Assembly (NCBI GenBank): GCA_002420235.1
Contig: DIHQ01000150.1
Coordinates: 3,400-9,963 of the forward strand
DNA: 6,564 nucleotides
Source: Flavobacteriales bacterium UBA5692
GTDB lineage: Bacteria > Bacteroidota > Bacteroidia > Flavobacteriales_D > Sanyastnellaceae
Reading direction: 5' to 3'
How positions within the stretch are numbered: the stretch's first letter is position 1; every line of letters begins with the position of its first letter. The translations under genes were made by a program, and so were the position numbers. Under the pieces are notes generated by a model that was given only the letters and a program-made list of their open reading frames with translations, was not told where the DNA came from and did no database searches. Positions 1 through 6,564 of the stretch are shown here, piece by piece.

Positions 1-633
1 ATACGGCTTGCCGCTGGGTGATGTGCGTTTATCAAAGGCATCCTCCCAATGACCAGCGGATTGACGACACACCTTGAGTCCTTGAAGATCTTTTTCAGGT
101 AAATCGGGGAAGTTGACATTTAAGCAGGTGCCTTCGGGTAAGGAGCGGTCAAGGACGGCCAATGCAAGTTGTTCAACATAAGTCGTACATGCCGAGAAAT
201 CTGCGGTTGGTGCGTGGTTTAGTAAGCTGAAACCAATTGACGGGATTCCCTCCACGGCACCCTCTACCGCTGCTGACATCGTACCACTGTAAATTACGTT
301 GATACTGGCATTACTGCCATGATTGATGCCACTGAGCAACAGGTCAGGTTTTTTTCCAAGAATTTCGTAAATGGCCAGTTTCACGCAATCGACTGGTGTG
401 CCCGTGGTTTGCCAGGCGGCTTGCACGCCTTCGACACTGAAAGTAACCTGCTCCATCTTGAGGATGCCGTTGATGGTAACGGCATGACCCATGCCACTTT
501 GAGCACGATCGGGTGCAACCACTACAACATCTCCGTGGTTGACCATAGCTTTTGCAAGGGCCTGTATTCCTTTAGCTTGGATACCGTCATCGTTGGTGAT
601 GAGGATGAGTGGGCGTGAAGCAAATGTGCTCAT
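1..633 (-). CDS. surE: 5'/3'-nucleotidase SurE, partial (C-terminus beyond window)
   Basis: SurE is a cytosolic metal-dependent phosphatase that removes phosphate from nucleoside 5'- and 3'-monophosphates, and in some species from short polyphosphate. The 211 visible residues run from the ATG at 633 to the window edge with no stop. The family is usually about 250-260 residues, so roughly the last 40 are missing. The N-terminus reads PLILITNDDGI, which supplies the metal-binding Asp15-Asp16 pair. The family's metal/phosphate-site serine is Ser46 in APDRAQSGMGHAVT, and the conserved asparagine is Asn104 in LLSGINHGSN. The signature YSGTMSAAVEG follows at about 115-125. All active-site elements are present, so the visible part looks intact. 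The start overlaps the pepD stop by four bases, which suggests co-translation from pepD mRNA. No Shine-Dalgarno sequence is evident. In many Bacteroidota lpxB lies near surE, but what follows here is outside the window. Identification is firm; the physiological substrate is not deducible. Confidence 0.96.
   Translation of the reverse strand, partial: MSTFASRPLILITNDDGIQAKGIQALAKAMVNHGDVVVVAPDRAQSGMGHAVTINGILKMEQVTFSVEGVQAAWQTTGTPVDCVKLAIYEILGKKPDLLLSGINHGSNASINVIYSGTMSAAVEGAVEGIPSIGFSLLNHAPTADFSACTTYVEQLALAVLDRSLPEGTCLNVNFPDLPEKDLQGLKVCRQSAGHWEDAFDKRTSPSGKPY
630..633 (-). other. pepD-surE ATGA start/stop overlap
   Basis: Read on the minus strand, the bases ATGA hold the surE start (633-631) and the pepD stop TGA (632-630). 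Such an overlap usually means ribosomes that finish the first gene restart on the second, so both are on one mRNA. No purine-rich Shine-Dalgarno sequence precedes the surE ATG, which fits coupling. The overlap is seen directly; coupling is inferred. Confidence 0.85.
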
Positions 634-2090
634 GGTTGGTTCGGAATCCGTTGCAAGGCTTCCAAAAAGAATTCCCAGAATTTTTGAACGGAACTAATCT
701 GAACACATTCGTCAGGACTATGTGCGCCACGAATATTTGGACCGAAACTAACCATGTCCATCTCGGGATAATTCGTGCCAAGGATACCGCACTCCAGTCC
801 CGCATGGCAGGCGAGTACCCGGGGGGACTCATTGTATTTTTCTTCATACAATTCCTTCATTGTGGCGACAATGGCACTGGATGGGTTTGGCATCCAACCC
901 GGGTATTGGCCGCTAAATTCAGTTTGCAGACCAGCCAAGCCAAAAGCACAAGCAATACTATTTGCATGGTCGTTTTTTTCAGAATCGACAGAGCTTCGGC
1001 ATAGGCAGTGCAGCCCGATAGTACCATCTTCTATTTCGACACGAGCTAAGTTATTTGAGGTTTGAACAAGGTTGTCAATGTCAGGACTCATTCGGTATAT
1101 ACCGACCGGGACCGCCTGAATCGCCATGAGGACTGCGAGTTGATCTTCTTCGGGCATTGCATGGGTTACCGTCGTTTTCTGCACCGTACAAGACAAAATC
1201 AAATCGGGATCTGTTTTTGAGTATTCGCTTTTGACCCCCTCAAATGCACTCATCAACGTACTTTTAAGATCTTTCTCGTCGGCAGGGTCCATTACAATAA
1301 TTGCCTCAGATTCTCTAGGAATCGCGTTGCGTAATCCACCTCCACGAACGGACGCAATCCGGAAGTCGACTTCGCCTAAACCTTCCAGAAGTATGCGATT
1401 CATAAGTTTGTTTACGTTGGCGATGCCCTTATGGATGTCCATGCCCGAGTGACCTCCAGAACCACCGGTGAGGCGGATGCACATCTGTTTAACACCTGAC
1501 TGAATTACCTCAACTTCAAATGAACCTTTGGAGGTTACATCGACGCCTCCTGCGCATCCAATAGACAATTCATCGTCGTCTTCCGTATCCAAGTTCAATA
1601 GGATATCTCCTTGTAGAAAACCACCTTTCAATCCCAATGCTCCAGTCATGCCGGTCTCCTCATCAATGGTAAATAAAGCATCAATCGCAGGATGAGGGAT
1701 ATCAGACGAATCTAAAATGGCTAATATCGTAGCAACTCCAATACCATTGTCTGCACCTAATGTGGTTCCCTTTGCTCGAATCCAATCGCCATCCACATAC
1801 ATTCTTATTCCCTCGGTGTCGAAGTCAAATTCCGTATCGTTATTTTTCTGACAAACCATGTCGAGATGGCTTTGTAGTACGATGTGCCGTTTCATTTCCA
1901 TTCCGGCCGTTGCGGGTTTCCTTATGAGAACATTACCCACTTCATCTGTGAGGGTTTCCAATCCCCATTGTTTTCCTAGGCCAATTACCCATCTACGAAC
2001 TTTTTCTTCCTTTTTGGAGGGTCTTGGAATGCTATTCAACTCACTGAAAAATCGCCATATTGGTCGTGGCTCAAGGTTGACTATGCTCAT
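630..2090 (-). CDS. pepD: Aminoacyl-histidine dipeptidase (peptidase D, M20 family)
   Basis: PepD is a cytosolic dinuclear zinc dipeptidase of MEROPS family M20 (M20C) that cleaves dipeptides, classically Xaa-His such as carnosine, during peptide turnover. From the ATG at 2090 the protein has 486 residues, almost the same as E. coli PepD (about 485), and it begins MSIVNLEPRPIWRFFSELNS, a normal family N-terminus. The expected metal and catalytic residues are all visible: His75 and Asp77 (QSHLDMV), bridging Asp114 (LGADNG), Glu144-Glu145 (IDEETG, general base then ligand), Asp168 (NLDTED) and His457 (RGAHSPDE). The lid/dimer domain lies at about 185-395, with GGSGGHSGMDIHKG (about 209-222), GGGLRNAIPRE and CLCRSSVDS, which carry residues that contact substrate in homologues. 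No signal peptide or membrane segment is seen. An in-frame ATG at 2174 would add 28 Arg/Lys-rich residues absent from the family, so I did not use it. The stop overlaps the surE start. The exact dipeptide preference is inferred. Confidence 0.96.
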   Translation of the reverse strand: MSIVNLEPRPIWRFFSELNSIPRPSKKEEKVRRWVIGLGKQWGLETLTDEVGNVLIRKPATAGMEMKRHIVLQSHLDMVCQKNNDTEFDFDTEGIRMYVDGDWIRAKGTTLGADNGIGVATILAILDSSDIPHPAIDALFTIDEETGMTGALGLKGGFLQGDILLNLDTEDDDELSIGCAGGVDVTSKGSFEVEVIQSGVKQMCIRLTGGSGGHSGMDIHKGIANVNKLMNRILLEGLGEVDFRIASVRGGGLRNAIPRESEAIIVMDPADEKDLKSTLMSAFEGVKSEYSKTDPDLILSCTVQKTTVTHAMPEEDQLAVLMAIQAVPVGIYRMSPDIDNLVQTSNNLARVEIEDGTIGLHCLCRSSVDSEKNDHANSIACAFGLAGLQTEFSGQYPGWMPNPSSAIVATMKELYEEKYNESPRVLACHAGLECGILGTNYPEMDMVSFGPNIRGAHSPDECVQISSVQKFWEFFLEALQRIPNQP

Positions 2091-2101
2091 GCTTTTTTCT
2101 T

Positions 2102-2109
2102 CAAAAATA
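2102..2109 (-). promoter_or_regulatory. Candidate -7 box for pepD-surE
   Basis: On the minus strand this reads TATTTTTG, an exact match to the Bacteroidota -7 consensus TAnnTTTG. It ends 11 bases before the pepD ATG, so a transcript from it would have a leader of only a few bases. There is no TTG at the expected 19-21-base spacing upstream; the nearest TTG is only 5 bases away. In AT-rich DNA such a match can occur by chance, so this is a weak call. Confidence 0.22.
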
Positions 2110-2147
2110 GCGAGCAATTTTCGTCTATTTTGCTTATTTCTACGGGA

Positions 2148-2157
2148 CGGTGCACCG
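2148..2157. repeat. 10-bp perfect palindrome CGGTGCACCG
   Basis: The ten bases equal their own reverse complement, and the flanking bases do not extend the symmetry. The site lies 58 bases upstream of the pepD start and 120 bases upstream of the parE start, inside an otherwise AT-rich spacer, so its GC-rich symmetry stands out. It could be the core of an operator for a dimeric regulator, but one copy of ten bases is modest evidence and no known regulator site is recognised. Confidence 0.3.
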
Positions 2158-2245
2158 AGCGCCTTAAAAATCATTTATAGGTTTAAACATTCTCCGTAAA
2201 ATGACTCTTCTTTTTGTGGAAAAATCAGACTGTTTTTTCTGTATC

Positions 2246-2253
2246 TACAATTG
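2246..2253 (+). promoter_or_regulatory. Candidate -7 box for parE-parC
   Basis: The sequence TACAATTG matches five of the six fixed bases of the Bacteroidota -7 consensus TAnnTTTG. It ends 24 bases before the parE ATG at 2278, which would give a leader of roughly 15-20 bases. No TTG lies 19-21 bases upstream. It also overlaps the 8-base palindrome at 2247-2254. Weak call made on position and partial consensus only. Confidence 0.2.
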
Positions 2254-2277
2254 TGTCAGCGACTAATTTCGTTGGCT

Positions 2278-4128
2278 ATGACGGGCAAAGGGCAGGTATC
2301 GTATACGGAGGACAACATCCGTTCTCTCGATTGGAAGGAACACATCCGGATGCGTCCGGGGATGTATATTGGTAAGTTGGGGGATGGCCAAGCAGCAGAC
2401 GATGGAATTTATGTGCTGCTAAAGGAAATCATTGATAATTGCATCGATGAGCACGCCATGGGGTATGGAAAAAGTGTTCGAATCACCATCCGTGATGGGG
2501 AAGTCAAAGTGCGTGACTTTGGTCGGGGCATACCCTTGGGAAAAGTTGTGGACGTGGTTTCCAAAATCAATACGGGAGGTAAGTACGACTCCCGTGCCTT
2601 TAAGAAATCCGTGGGACTGAACGGGGTAGGTGCCAAAGCGGTTAATGCTTTGTCAACTCAATTTACGGTCGAGAGCTACCGGGAAGGTGAGATAAAACGT
2701 GCTCTCTTCAAACGTGGCGATCTTGTGAATAATGAGGAGCGTGGCAAAACTGAAGAACGAAATGGAACCATGATCGCCTTTCGTCCTGACCGGGACGTTT
2801 TTAAGGCCTACAGCTATCGCATGGAACACGTCGAGCAGCTGTTGTGGAAATATGCATACTTGAACACCAATCTTGCGCTCTACTTAAACGGTGTGAAATT
2901 CAAGTCTGAAAATGGACTCAAGGACCTGTTAACTAATGACCTGGATAAGGGTCCTCGATATCCCATTATTCATTTGGTTACTAATGACATTGAAATGGCC
3001 ATAACCCACACGGATGCTTATGGCGAGGATTATCAGAGCTTTGTTAATGGTCAATACACGCCGCAAGGAGGAACACATCAATCTGCTTTTCGAGAGGCAT
3101 ATGTGCGGGTGGTTCGAGATTTTTTCGGGAAGGATTATGATGCAGCGGATATCCGCGGTGGTATTTCCGCAGCAATCTCAGTCAAAGTAGAAGAGCCGGT
3201 ATTTGAGTCGCAAACGAAAACGAAGCTGGGTTCTGCAGAAATGGGTCCAGGTCAACCAACATTGAAGAGTTTTGTTTATGACTTTCTTAAACGCGAATTG
3301 GACAACTTTTTGCATCGCAATCCCGAATCTGCGCAGCTATTGCAGGCGAGAATTTTGCAAAGTGAACGCGAGCGGAAGGACTTGGCAGGGATTAAGAAGT
3401 TGGCAAGAGAACGTGCTAAAAAGTCGAACGTACACAATAAAAAACTGCGAGATTGCCGCATACACTTTGGCGATAAGAAAGACAGGAACGAGGAAACAAC
3501 ACTCTTCATTACCGAGGGCGATTCAGCTTCAGGTTCCATTACGAAAGCCCGAGACGTTTTTACTCAGGCGGTATTTAGCTTAAAGGGTAAGCCACTCAAT
3601 TCGTATGGTTTGACGAAGAAGGTAGTATATGAGAACGAGGAGTTCAATTTGCTGCAGGCGGCATTGAACATTGAAGATGGCTTAGAAAACCTTCGCTACA
3701 ACAACGTGGTAATTGCGACAGATGCTGATGTGGACGGAATGCACATCCGGTTGCTTTTAATCACGTTCTTCCTTCAGTTTTTTCCAGACCTCGTAAAACG
3801 CGGTCATCTGTATGTGCTGCAGACTCCCCTCTTCCGCGTCAGGAATAAGAAAGAAACACGCTATTGCTATAGTGAGACTGAAAAGCAAGAGGCGTTGCAA
3901 TCGCTGGGAGCAAAAGCCGAAATCACCCGTTTCAAGGGATTGGGTGAGATTAGTCCAGATGAGTTTCGGAATTTTATTGGCGAGCAGATTCGTCTCGATC
4001 CGGTCGTCATTGGCAAAGAAAGCAGCATCACGGAAATGATGACATTCTTTATGGGAAAAAACACGCCTGACCGTCAAAGTTTTATCATAGAAAACCTGCG
4101 GGTTGAAAAAGATTTAGTTGAAGAATGA
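2278..4128 (+). CDS. parE: DNA topoisomerase IV subunit B (ParE, ATPase subunit)
   Basis: ParE is the ATPase half of topoisomerase IV, which with ParC unlinks replicated chromosomes in the cytosol. The product has 616 residues from the ATG at 2278. The GHKL ATPase domain comes first: Glu50 (catalytic base) and Asn54 in KEIIDNCIDE, Asp80 in RDFGRGIP, and the ATP lid with GLNGVGAKAVNALS (about 113-126). The transducer domain follows, with Lys314 in the QTKTKLG loop. The TOPRIM domain has Glu413 in EGDSASGS and Asp482/Asp484/Asp486 in TDADVDGMHI, the Mg2+ ligands for cleavage, and then RFKGLGEI (551-558). The C-terminus MGKNTPDRQSFIIENL is typical of Bacteroidota ParE. A TTG at 2251 would add nine residues that do not look like family sequence, so the ATG was chosen because MTGKGQVSYTEDNIRSLDW matches the usual N-terminus. 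The immediate parC partner favours ParE over GyrB. The gene appears intact. Confidence 0.96.
   Translation: MTGKGQVSYTEDNIRSLDWKEHIRMRPGMYIGKLGDGQAADDGIYVLLKEIIDNCIDEHAMGYGKSVRITIRDGEVKVRDFGRGIPLGKVVDVVSKINTGGKYDSRAFKKSVGLNGVGAKAVNALSTQFTVESYREGEIKRALFKRGDLVNNEERGKTEERNGTMIAFRPDRDVFKAYSYRMEHVEQLLWKYAYLNTNLALYLNGVKFKSENGLKDLLTNDLDKGPRYPIIHLVTNDIEMAITHTDAYGEDYQSFVNGQYTPQGGTHQSAFREAYVRVVRDFFGKDYDAADIRGGISAAISVKVEEPVFESQTKTKLGSAEMGPGQPTLKSFVYDFLKRELDNFLHRNPESAQLLQARILQSERERKDLAGIKKLARERAKKSNVHNKKLRDCRIHFGDKKDRNEETTLFITEGDSASGSITKARDVFTQAVFSLKGKPLNSYGLTKKVVYENEEFNLLQAALNIEDGLENLRYNNVVIATDADVDGMHIRLLLITFFLQFFPDLVKRGHLYVLQTPLFRVRNKKETRYCYSETEKQEALQSLGAKAEITRFKGLGEISPDEFRNFIGEQIRLDPVVIGKESSITEMMTFFMGKNTPDRQSFIIENLRVEKDLVEE
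4125..4128 (+). other. parE-parC ATGA start/stop overlap
   Basis: The bases ATGA contain the parC start (4125-4127) and the parE stop (4126-4128). The arrangement suggests translational coupling, which would help keep the two subunits of an A2B2 enzyme in equal amounts. The preceding bases contain only a weak purine run (GAAGA) directly against the ATG, too close to act as a normal Shine-Dalgarno site. The overlap is seen; coupling is inferred. Confidence 0.85.
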
Positions 4129-6564
4129 GCGAGCAAGAATTGCCACCGCTTGACCCGGAAAACGAAGATGGATTCGTTGGGGACGACGATGGCGCCGGAG
4201 AAGCACTTGAGCGGGTCATTCAGGTTGCTGGCATGTACAACAATTATTTCCTGGATTATGCGTCATACGTTATTCTTGAACGTGCTGTTCCCCATCAGGA
4301 AGATGGTTTGAAACCGGTACAGCGTCGCATCCTTCACAGTTTGGATGAAATGGACGATGGGCGATTCCACAAGGTCGCTAACGTAATAGGTAACACAATG
4401 AAATACCACCCGCACGGGGATGCGTCCATTGGAGATGCCATGGTACAAATTGGGCAAAAGGGACTTATGCTGGATTGCCAAGGGAATTGGGGCAATATCT
4501 TTACCGGGGACCGTGCCGCCGCTCCCCGTTACATCGAGGTCCGTCTGAGTAAATTTGGTAAAGAAACCCTTTTTAATCCGAAGACGACGACTTGGTTGCA
4601 GAGCTATGACGGCCGAAACAAAGAACCAGAAACACTACCCGTCAAATTTCCGTTATTGCTAGCATCTGGTGTAGAAGGTATTGCTGTGGGCCTTGCGTGC
4701 AAGACTCTTCCTCATAATTTTATTGAAATCATCGATGCAAGTGTCGCCACATTGCAGGGTAAGGGATTTACGTTATATCCAGATTTTCCCACTGGCGGGA
4801 CAGCGGATGTAGAGAATTACAATGACGGACTTCGAGGAGGCAAGGTGCGGGTGCGTGGCCGCATTGAAAAGGCTGATAATAAAACGCTTGTCATCCGAGA
4901 GTTGCCTTTTGGTGTCACCACGAGTTCACTCATTGAAAGCATTTTGAAAGCCAACGACAAGGGCAAAATCAAAATCAAGCGGGTGGAGGACAATACAGCC
5001 AGCGAGGTGGAAATCGTTATTCACCTCGCGAACAATGTGAGTCCGGACAAAATGATCGGTGCGCTTTTTGCGTTTACGGATTGCGAGGTATCCATCTCGC
5101 CAAATTCCACCGTTATTCTCAATGATAAGCCCCAATTTCTCGGGGTCAAGGAATTGCTGAAGATCTCGACAGAACGCACCAAGAGTCTGCTGAAGTTAGA
5201 GCTTGAAATTGAATTGACTGAGCTTCAGGAGAGGTGGCACTTCGCTTCGTTAGAGAAAATATTCATCGAGAAACGAATCTATAGAAACATTGAGGAGTGC
5301 GAAACTTGGGATTCAATATTGGCGACAATCCATAAGGGCCTTAAGCCGCATATCAAGGATTTATTTCGTGTGGTAACCGATGAGGACGTGACCCGATTGA
5401 CCGAAATACGTATCAAGCGCATTTCAAAATTTGATTCTTTCAAGGCCGATCGGATTATTGAAGGACTTGAAGGCGACATTAATCAGGTCAAGTACCATCT
5501 AGAAAATCTGACGGAATATGCGATTGAATGGTTCCGAATGCTCAAGAAAAAATACGGAGCAGGTCAATCTCGGAAGACGGAATTGCGCTCATTTGAGTCG
5601 ATTTCACGTTCGGCAGTTGCGGTAGCCAATGTTAAACTCTATGCTCAGAAAGAGGAGGGCTTTGTTGGGTTCGGTCTGAAGCGTGGAGAAGGTGATCTTG
5701 TTGGCGATTGCAGTGATATTGATGACATCATTGTAATACGAAAGGACGGTATCATGCAAGTGAGTAAAGTAAGCCAGAAAGCTTTTTTTGGAAAGGACAT
5801 CATTCACGTCGCAGTATGGAAGCGCGGGGATGAACGAACGATTTACAATTGCATCTACCTTGATGGCGCAACTGGACGCAGTATGATAAAGCGATTCAAC
5901 GTTCCAAGTATTACACGGGACAGAGAGTACAACATCACCAAAGGAACTCCCAAGTCGCGTATTTTGTATTTCACGGCCAACCCCAATGGTGAGGCAGAGA
6001 TTGTGACTGTGTTCTTGCGGGCCAATGCACGCTTAAAGAAATTGAAGTTGGATGTTGACTTTTCAGAATTAGCAATTCGTGGGCGGGGCGCTGGGGGTAA
6101 CTTGGTTTCAAAAAATGCCATTCGAAAAATTGAACTAAGCGAAGAAGGTGTTTCGACCCTCGGTGCACGTAAAGTTTGGTATGACGAAACCGTTCGAACT
6201 TTAAATGCCGAGGGCCGCGGGCGTTTATTGGGAGAGTTCATGGCCGACGACCGCATTGTGGTTTTTTTATCTTCCGGGGAATACTTGTTTACTGGATTTG
6301 ATTTGAACACCCGATTTGATGATAAAATGATTCATTTGGAGAAGTGGCATCCGCATCGACCGGTTTCGGTGGTTTATTTCGAAGGAGAAAAGGAGGATTG
6401 GTACGTAAAGCGTTTCCATCCAGAATTCGTTCAAAAGGCCTTTTCTTTCATAGGAGACCATGACAATTCTCGCCTAGGTGTAGTATCGACTGCACATCGC
6501 CCGCTTGTGCGCATTCGATTTAACCGTCGATTCAAGGAGACACGTAATCGGGAAGACGAAATTT
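4125..6564 (+). CDS. parC: DNA topoisomerase IV subunit A (ParC), partial (C-terminus beyond window)
   Basis: ParC is the DNA-cleaving subunit that pairs with ParE. The frame is open from the ATG at 4125 to the window edge: 813 complete codons plus one base. Bacteroidota homologues are somewhat longer, so I infer that a few tens of residues are missing. A short acidic N-terminal tail (about 5-27) precedes MYNNYFLDYASYVILERAVP and DGLKPVQRRIL of the winged-helix domain. The quinolone-region motif HPHGDASIGDAM spans about 95-106. The catalytic pair is Arg135-Tyr136 in AAAPRYIEVRLS; Tyr136 forms the covalent bond with DNA. The tower domain follows (about 155-330), then the coiled-coil/dimer gate ending near KKKYG (about 477). 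The beta-pinwheel C-terminal domain begins after that and includes a glycine-rich loop, IRGRGAGGN, at 651-659. Two oddities are Thr194 where GyrA/ParC usually have the DNA-bending isoleucine, and Ala100 at the quinolone-bridge serine position. GyrA is the alternative, but no true GyrA box is visible and the partner is ParE. Confidence 0.95.
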   Translation, partial: MSEQELPPLDPENEDGFVGDDDGAGEALERVIQVAGMYNNYFLDYASYVILERAVPHQEDGLKPVQRRILHSLDEMDDGRFHKVANVIGNTMKYHPHGDASIGDAMVQIGQKGLMLDCQGNWGNIFTGDRAAAPRYIEVRLSKFGKETLFNPKTTTWLQSYDGRNKEPETLPVKFPLLLASGVEGIAVGLACKTLPHNFIEIIDASVATLQGKGFTLYPDFPTGGTADVENYNDGLRGGKVRVRGRIEKADNKTLVIRELPFGVTTSSLIESILKANDKGKIKIKRVEDNTASEVEIVIHLANNVSPDKMIGALFAFTDCEVSISPNSTVILNDKPQFLGVKELLKISTERTKSLLKLELEIELTELQERWHFASLEKIFIEKRIYRNIEECETWDSILATIHKGLKPHIKDLFRVVTDEDVTRLTEIRIKRISKFDSFKADRIIEGLEGDINQVKYHLENLTEYAIEWFRMLKKKYGAGQSRKTELRSFESISRSAVAVANVKLYAQKEEGFVGFGLKRGEGDLVGDCSDIDDIIVIRKDGIMQVSKVSQKAFFGKDIIHVAVWKRGDERTIYNCIYLDGATGRSMIKRFNVPSITRDREYNITKGTPKSRILYFTANPNGEAEIVTVFLRANARLKKLKLDVDFSELAIRGRGAGGNLVSKNAIRKIELSEEGVSTLGARKVWYDETVRTLNAEGRGRLLGEFMADDRIVVFLSSGEYLFTGFDLNTRFDDKMIHLEKWHPHRPVSVVYFEGEKEDWYVKRFHPEFVQKAFSFIGDHDNSRLGVVSTAHRPLVRIRFNRRFKETRNREDEI

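Larger units (their letters stand above)
2091..2277. promoter_or_regulatory. Divergent promoter region between pepD and parE
   Basis: This 187-base spacer separates the chosen starts of two divergent operons, so it must hold the main leftward (pepD-surE) and rightward (parE-parC) promoters unless transcription enters from outside the window. It is AT-rich compared with the genes and holds no believable gene. It contains three short perfect palindromes: CGGTGCACCG (2148-2157), GTTTAAAC (2181-2188) and ACAATTGT (2247-2254). Neither start has an AGGAGG-like sequence at the usual distance, as is common in Bacteroidota. I could not find a complete promoter (TTG near -33 plus TAnnTTTG near -7, the Bacteroidota consensus) in either direction, only isolated -7-like boxes listed separately. 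Regulatory role is inferred from position. Confidence 0.6.

Noticed and set aside
609..1065. Plus-strand open frames opposite pepD and the surE start (609-1004, 775-1065)
   Set aside because: They lie wholly antisense to well-supported genes with complete active sites, and their translations look like no protein family. They are by-products of the minus-strand coding.
2091..2174. Longer pepD starting at the in-frame ATG at 2174, adding 28 residues
   Set aside because: The extra residues are rich in Arg, Lys and Asn and do not resemble PepD N-termini. Starting at 2090 gives 486 residues, matching the characterised family length.
1858..2199. Plus-strand open frame of 113 codons across the pepD start
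   Set aside because: It is mostly antisense to pepD, has no recognisable domain and no start signal, and ends in the spacer before parE.
2231..2241. T-run in the spacer as a possible terminator
   Set aside because: The T-run has only a four-base CAGA/TCTG pairing around it, no stable stem before it, and no gene ends nearby, because both flanking genes start at the spacer.
2251..2277. Longer parE starting at TTG 2251
   Set aside because: It uses a rare start codon and adds nine residues with no family resemblance, while the ATG at 2278 gives a normal ParE N-terminus.
3757..4077. Minus-strand open frame of 106 codons inside parE
   Set aside because: It is antisense to the TOPRIM and C-terminal region of ParE, with no recognisable protein features.
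5855..6310. Minus-strand open frame of 151 codons inside parC
   Set aside because: It is antisense to the conserved ParC C-terminal domain. The translation is rich in Ser, Arg and Pro, as expected from reading codons backwards, and shows no domain.
2278..6564. The pair being gyrase (GyrB/GyrA) instead of topoisomerase IV
   Set aside because: The two subunits are adjacent and overlapping, the ParE C-terminus and length and the ParC DASIGDAM motif match the Bacteroidota topoisomerase IV type, and no canonical GyrA box is visible. The missing ParC C-terminus leaves slight doubt.
1..6564. CRISPR array, tRNA/rRNA, insertion sequence, defence system or other novel system
   Set aside because: No regularly spaced repeats, terminal inverted repeats, transposase or RNA gene signatures were seen, and nearly all bases are explained by four conserved housekeeping genes.

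Overview
This window is ordinary chromosomal DNA from a bacterium, most probably a member of the Bacteroidota. The strongest evidence is the pair of type IIA topoisomerase subunits: ParE carries phrases typical of that phylum (such as DWKEHIRMRPGMYIGKLGDG near the N-terminus and FMGKNTPDRQ near the C-terminus), and ParC has the HPHGDASIGDAM form of the quinolone-region motif. The lack of clear Shine-Dalgarno sequences before the genes fits the same phylum. I cannot place it more finely, although a Flavobacteriales-like lineage is a reasonable guess.

Layout: four genes form two divergent pairs around a 187-base spacer (2091-2277). Leftward are pepD (2090 to 630), an M20-family cytosolic dipeptidase, and surE (633 to 1, with its C-terminus beyond the window), a survival-protein E nucleotidase. 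Rightward are parE (2278 to 4128) and parC (4125 to 6564, with its C-terminus beyond the window), the two subunits of DNA topoisomerase IV. Within each pair the genes overlap by the same four bases, ATGA, so each pair is probably one translationally coupled transcription unit.

Function: ParE and ParC form an A2B2 enzyme that uses ATP to pass one duplex through another and unlink daughter chromosomes. PepD cleaves dipeptides (Xaa-His types in the characterised enzymes) in peptide recycling, and SurE dephosphorylates nucleoside monophosphates. The two pairs have no obvious functional link beyond sharing the spacer.

Coding density is very high. There is no mobile element, CRISPR array, tRNA, rRNA or convincing terminator, and I found no sign of a novel multi-gene system. 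The points most worth a second look are residue-level features of ParC: a threonine where the DNA-bending isoleucine is expected, an alanine at the quinolone-bridge serine position, and a glycine/arginine-rich loop in the C-terminal domain. The short palindromes and promoter-like boxes in the divergent spacer come next.
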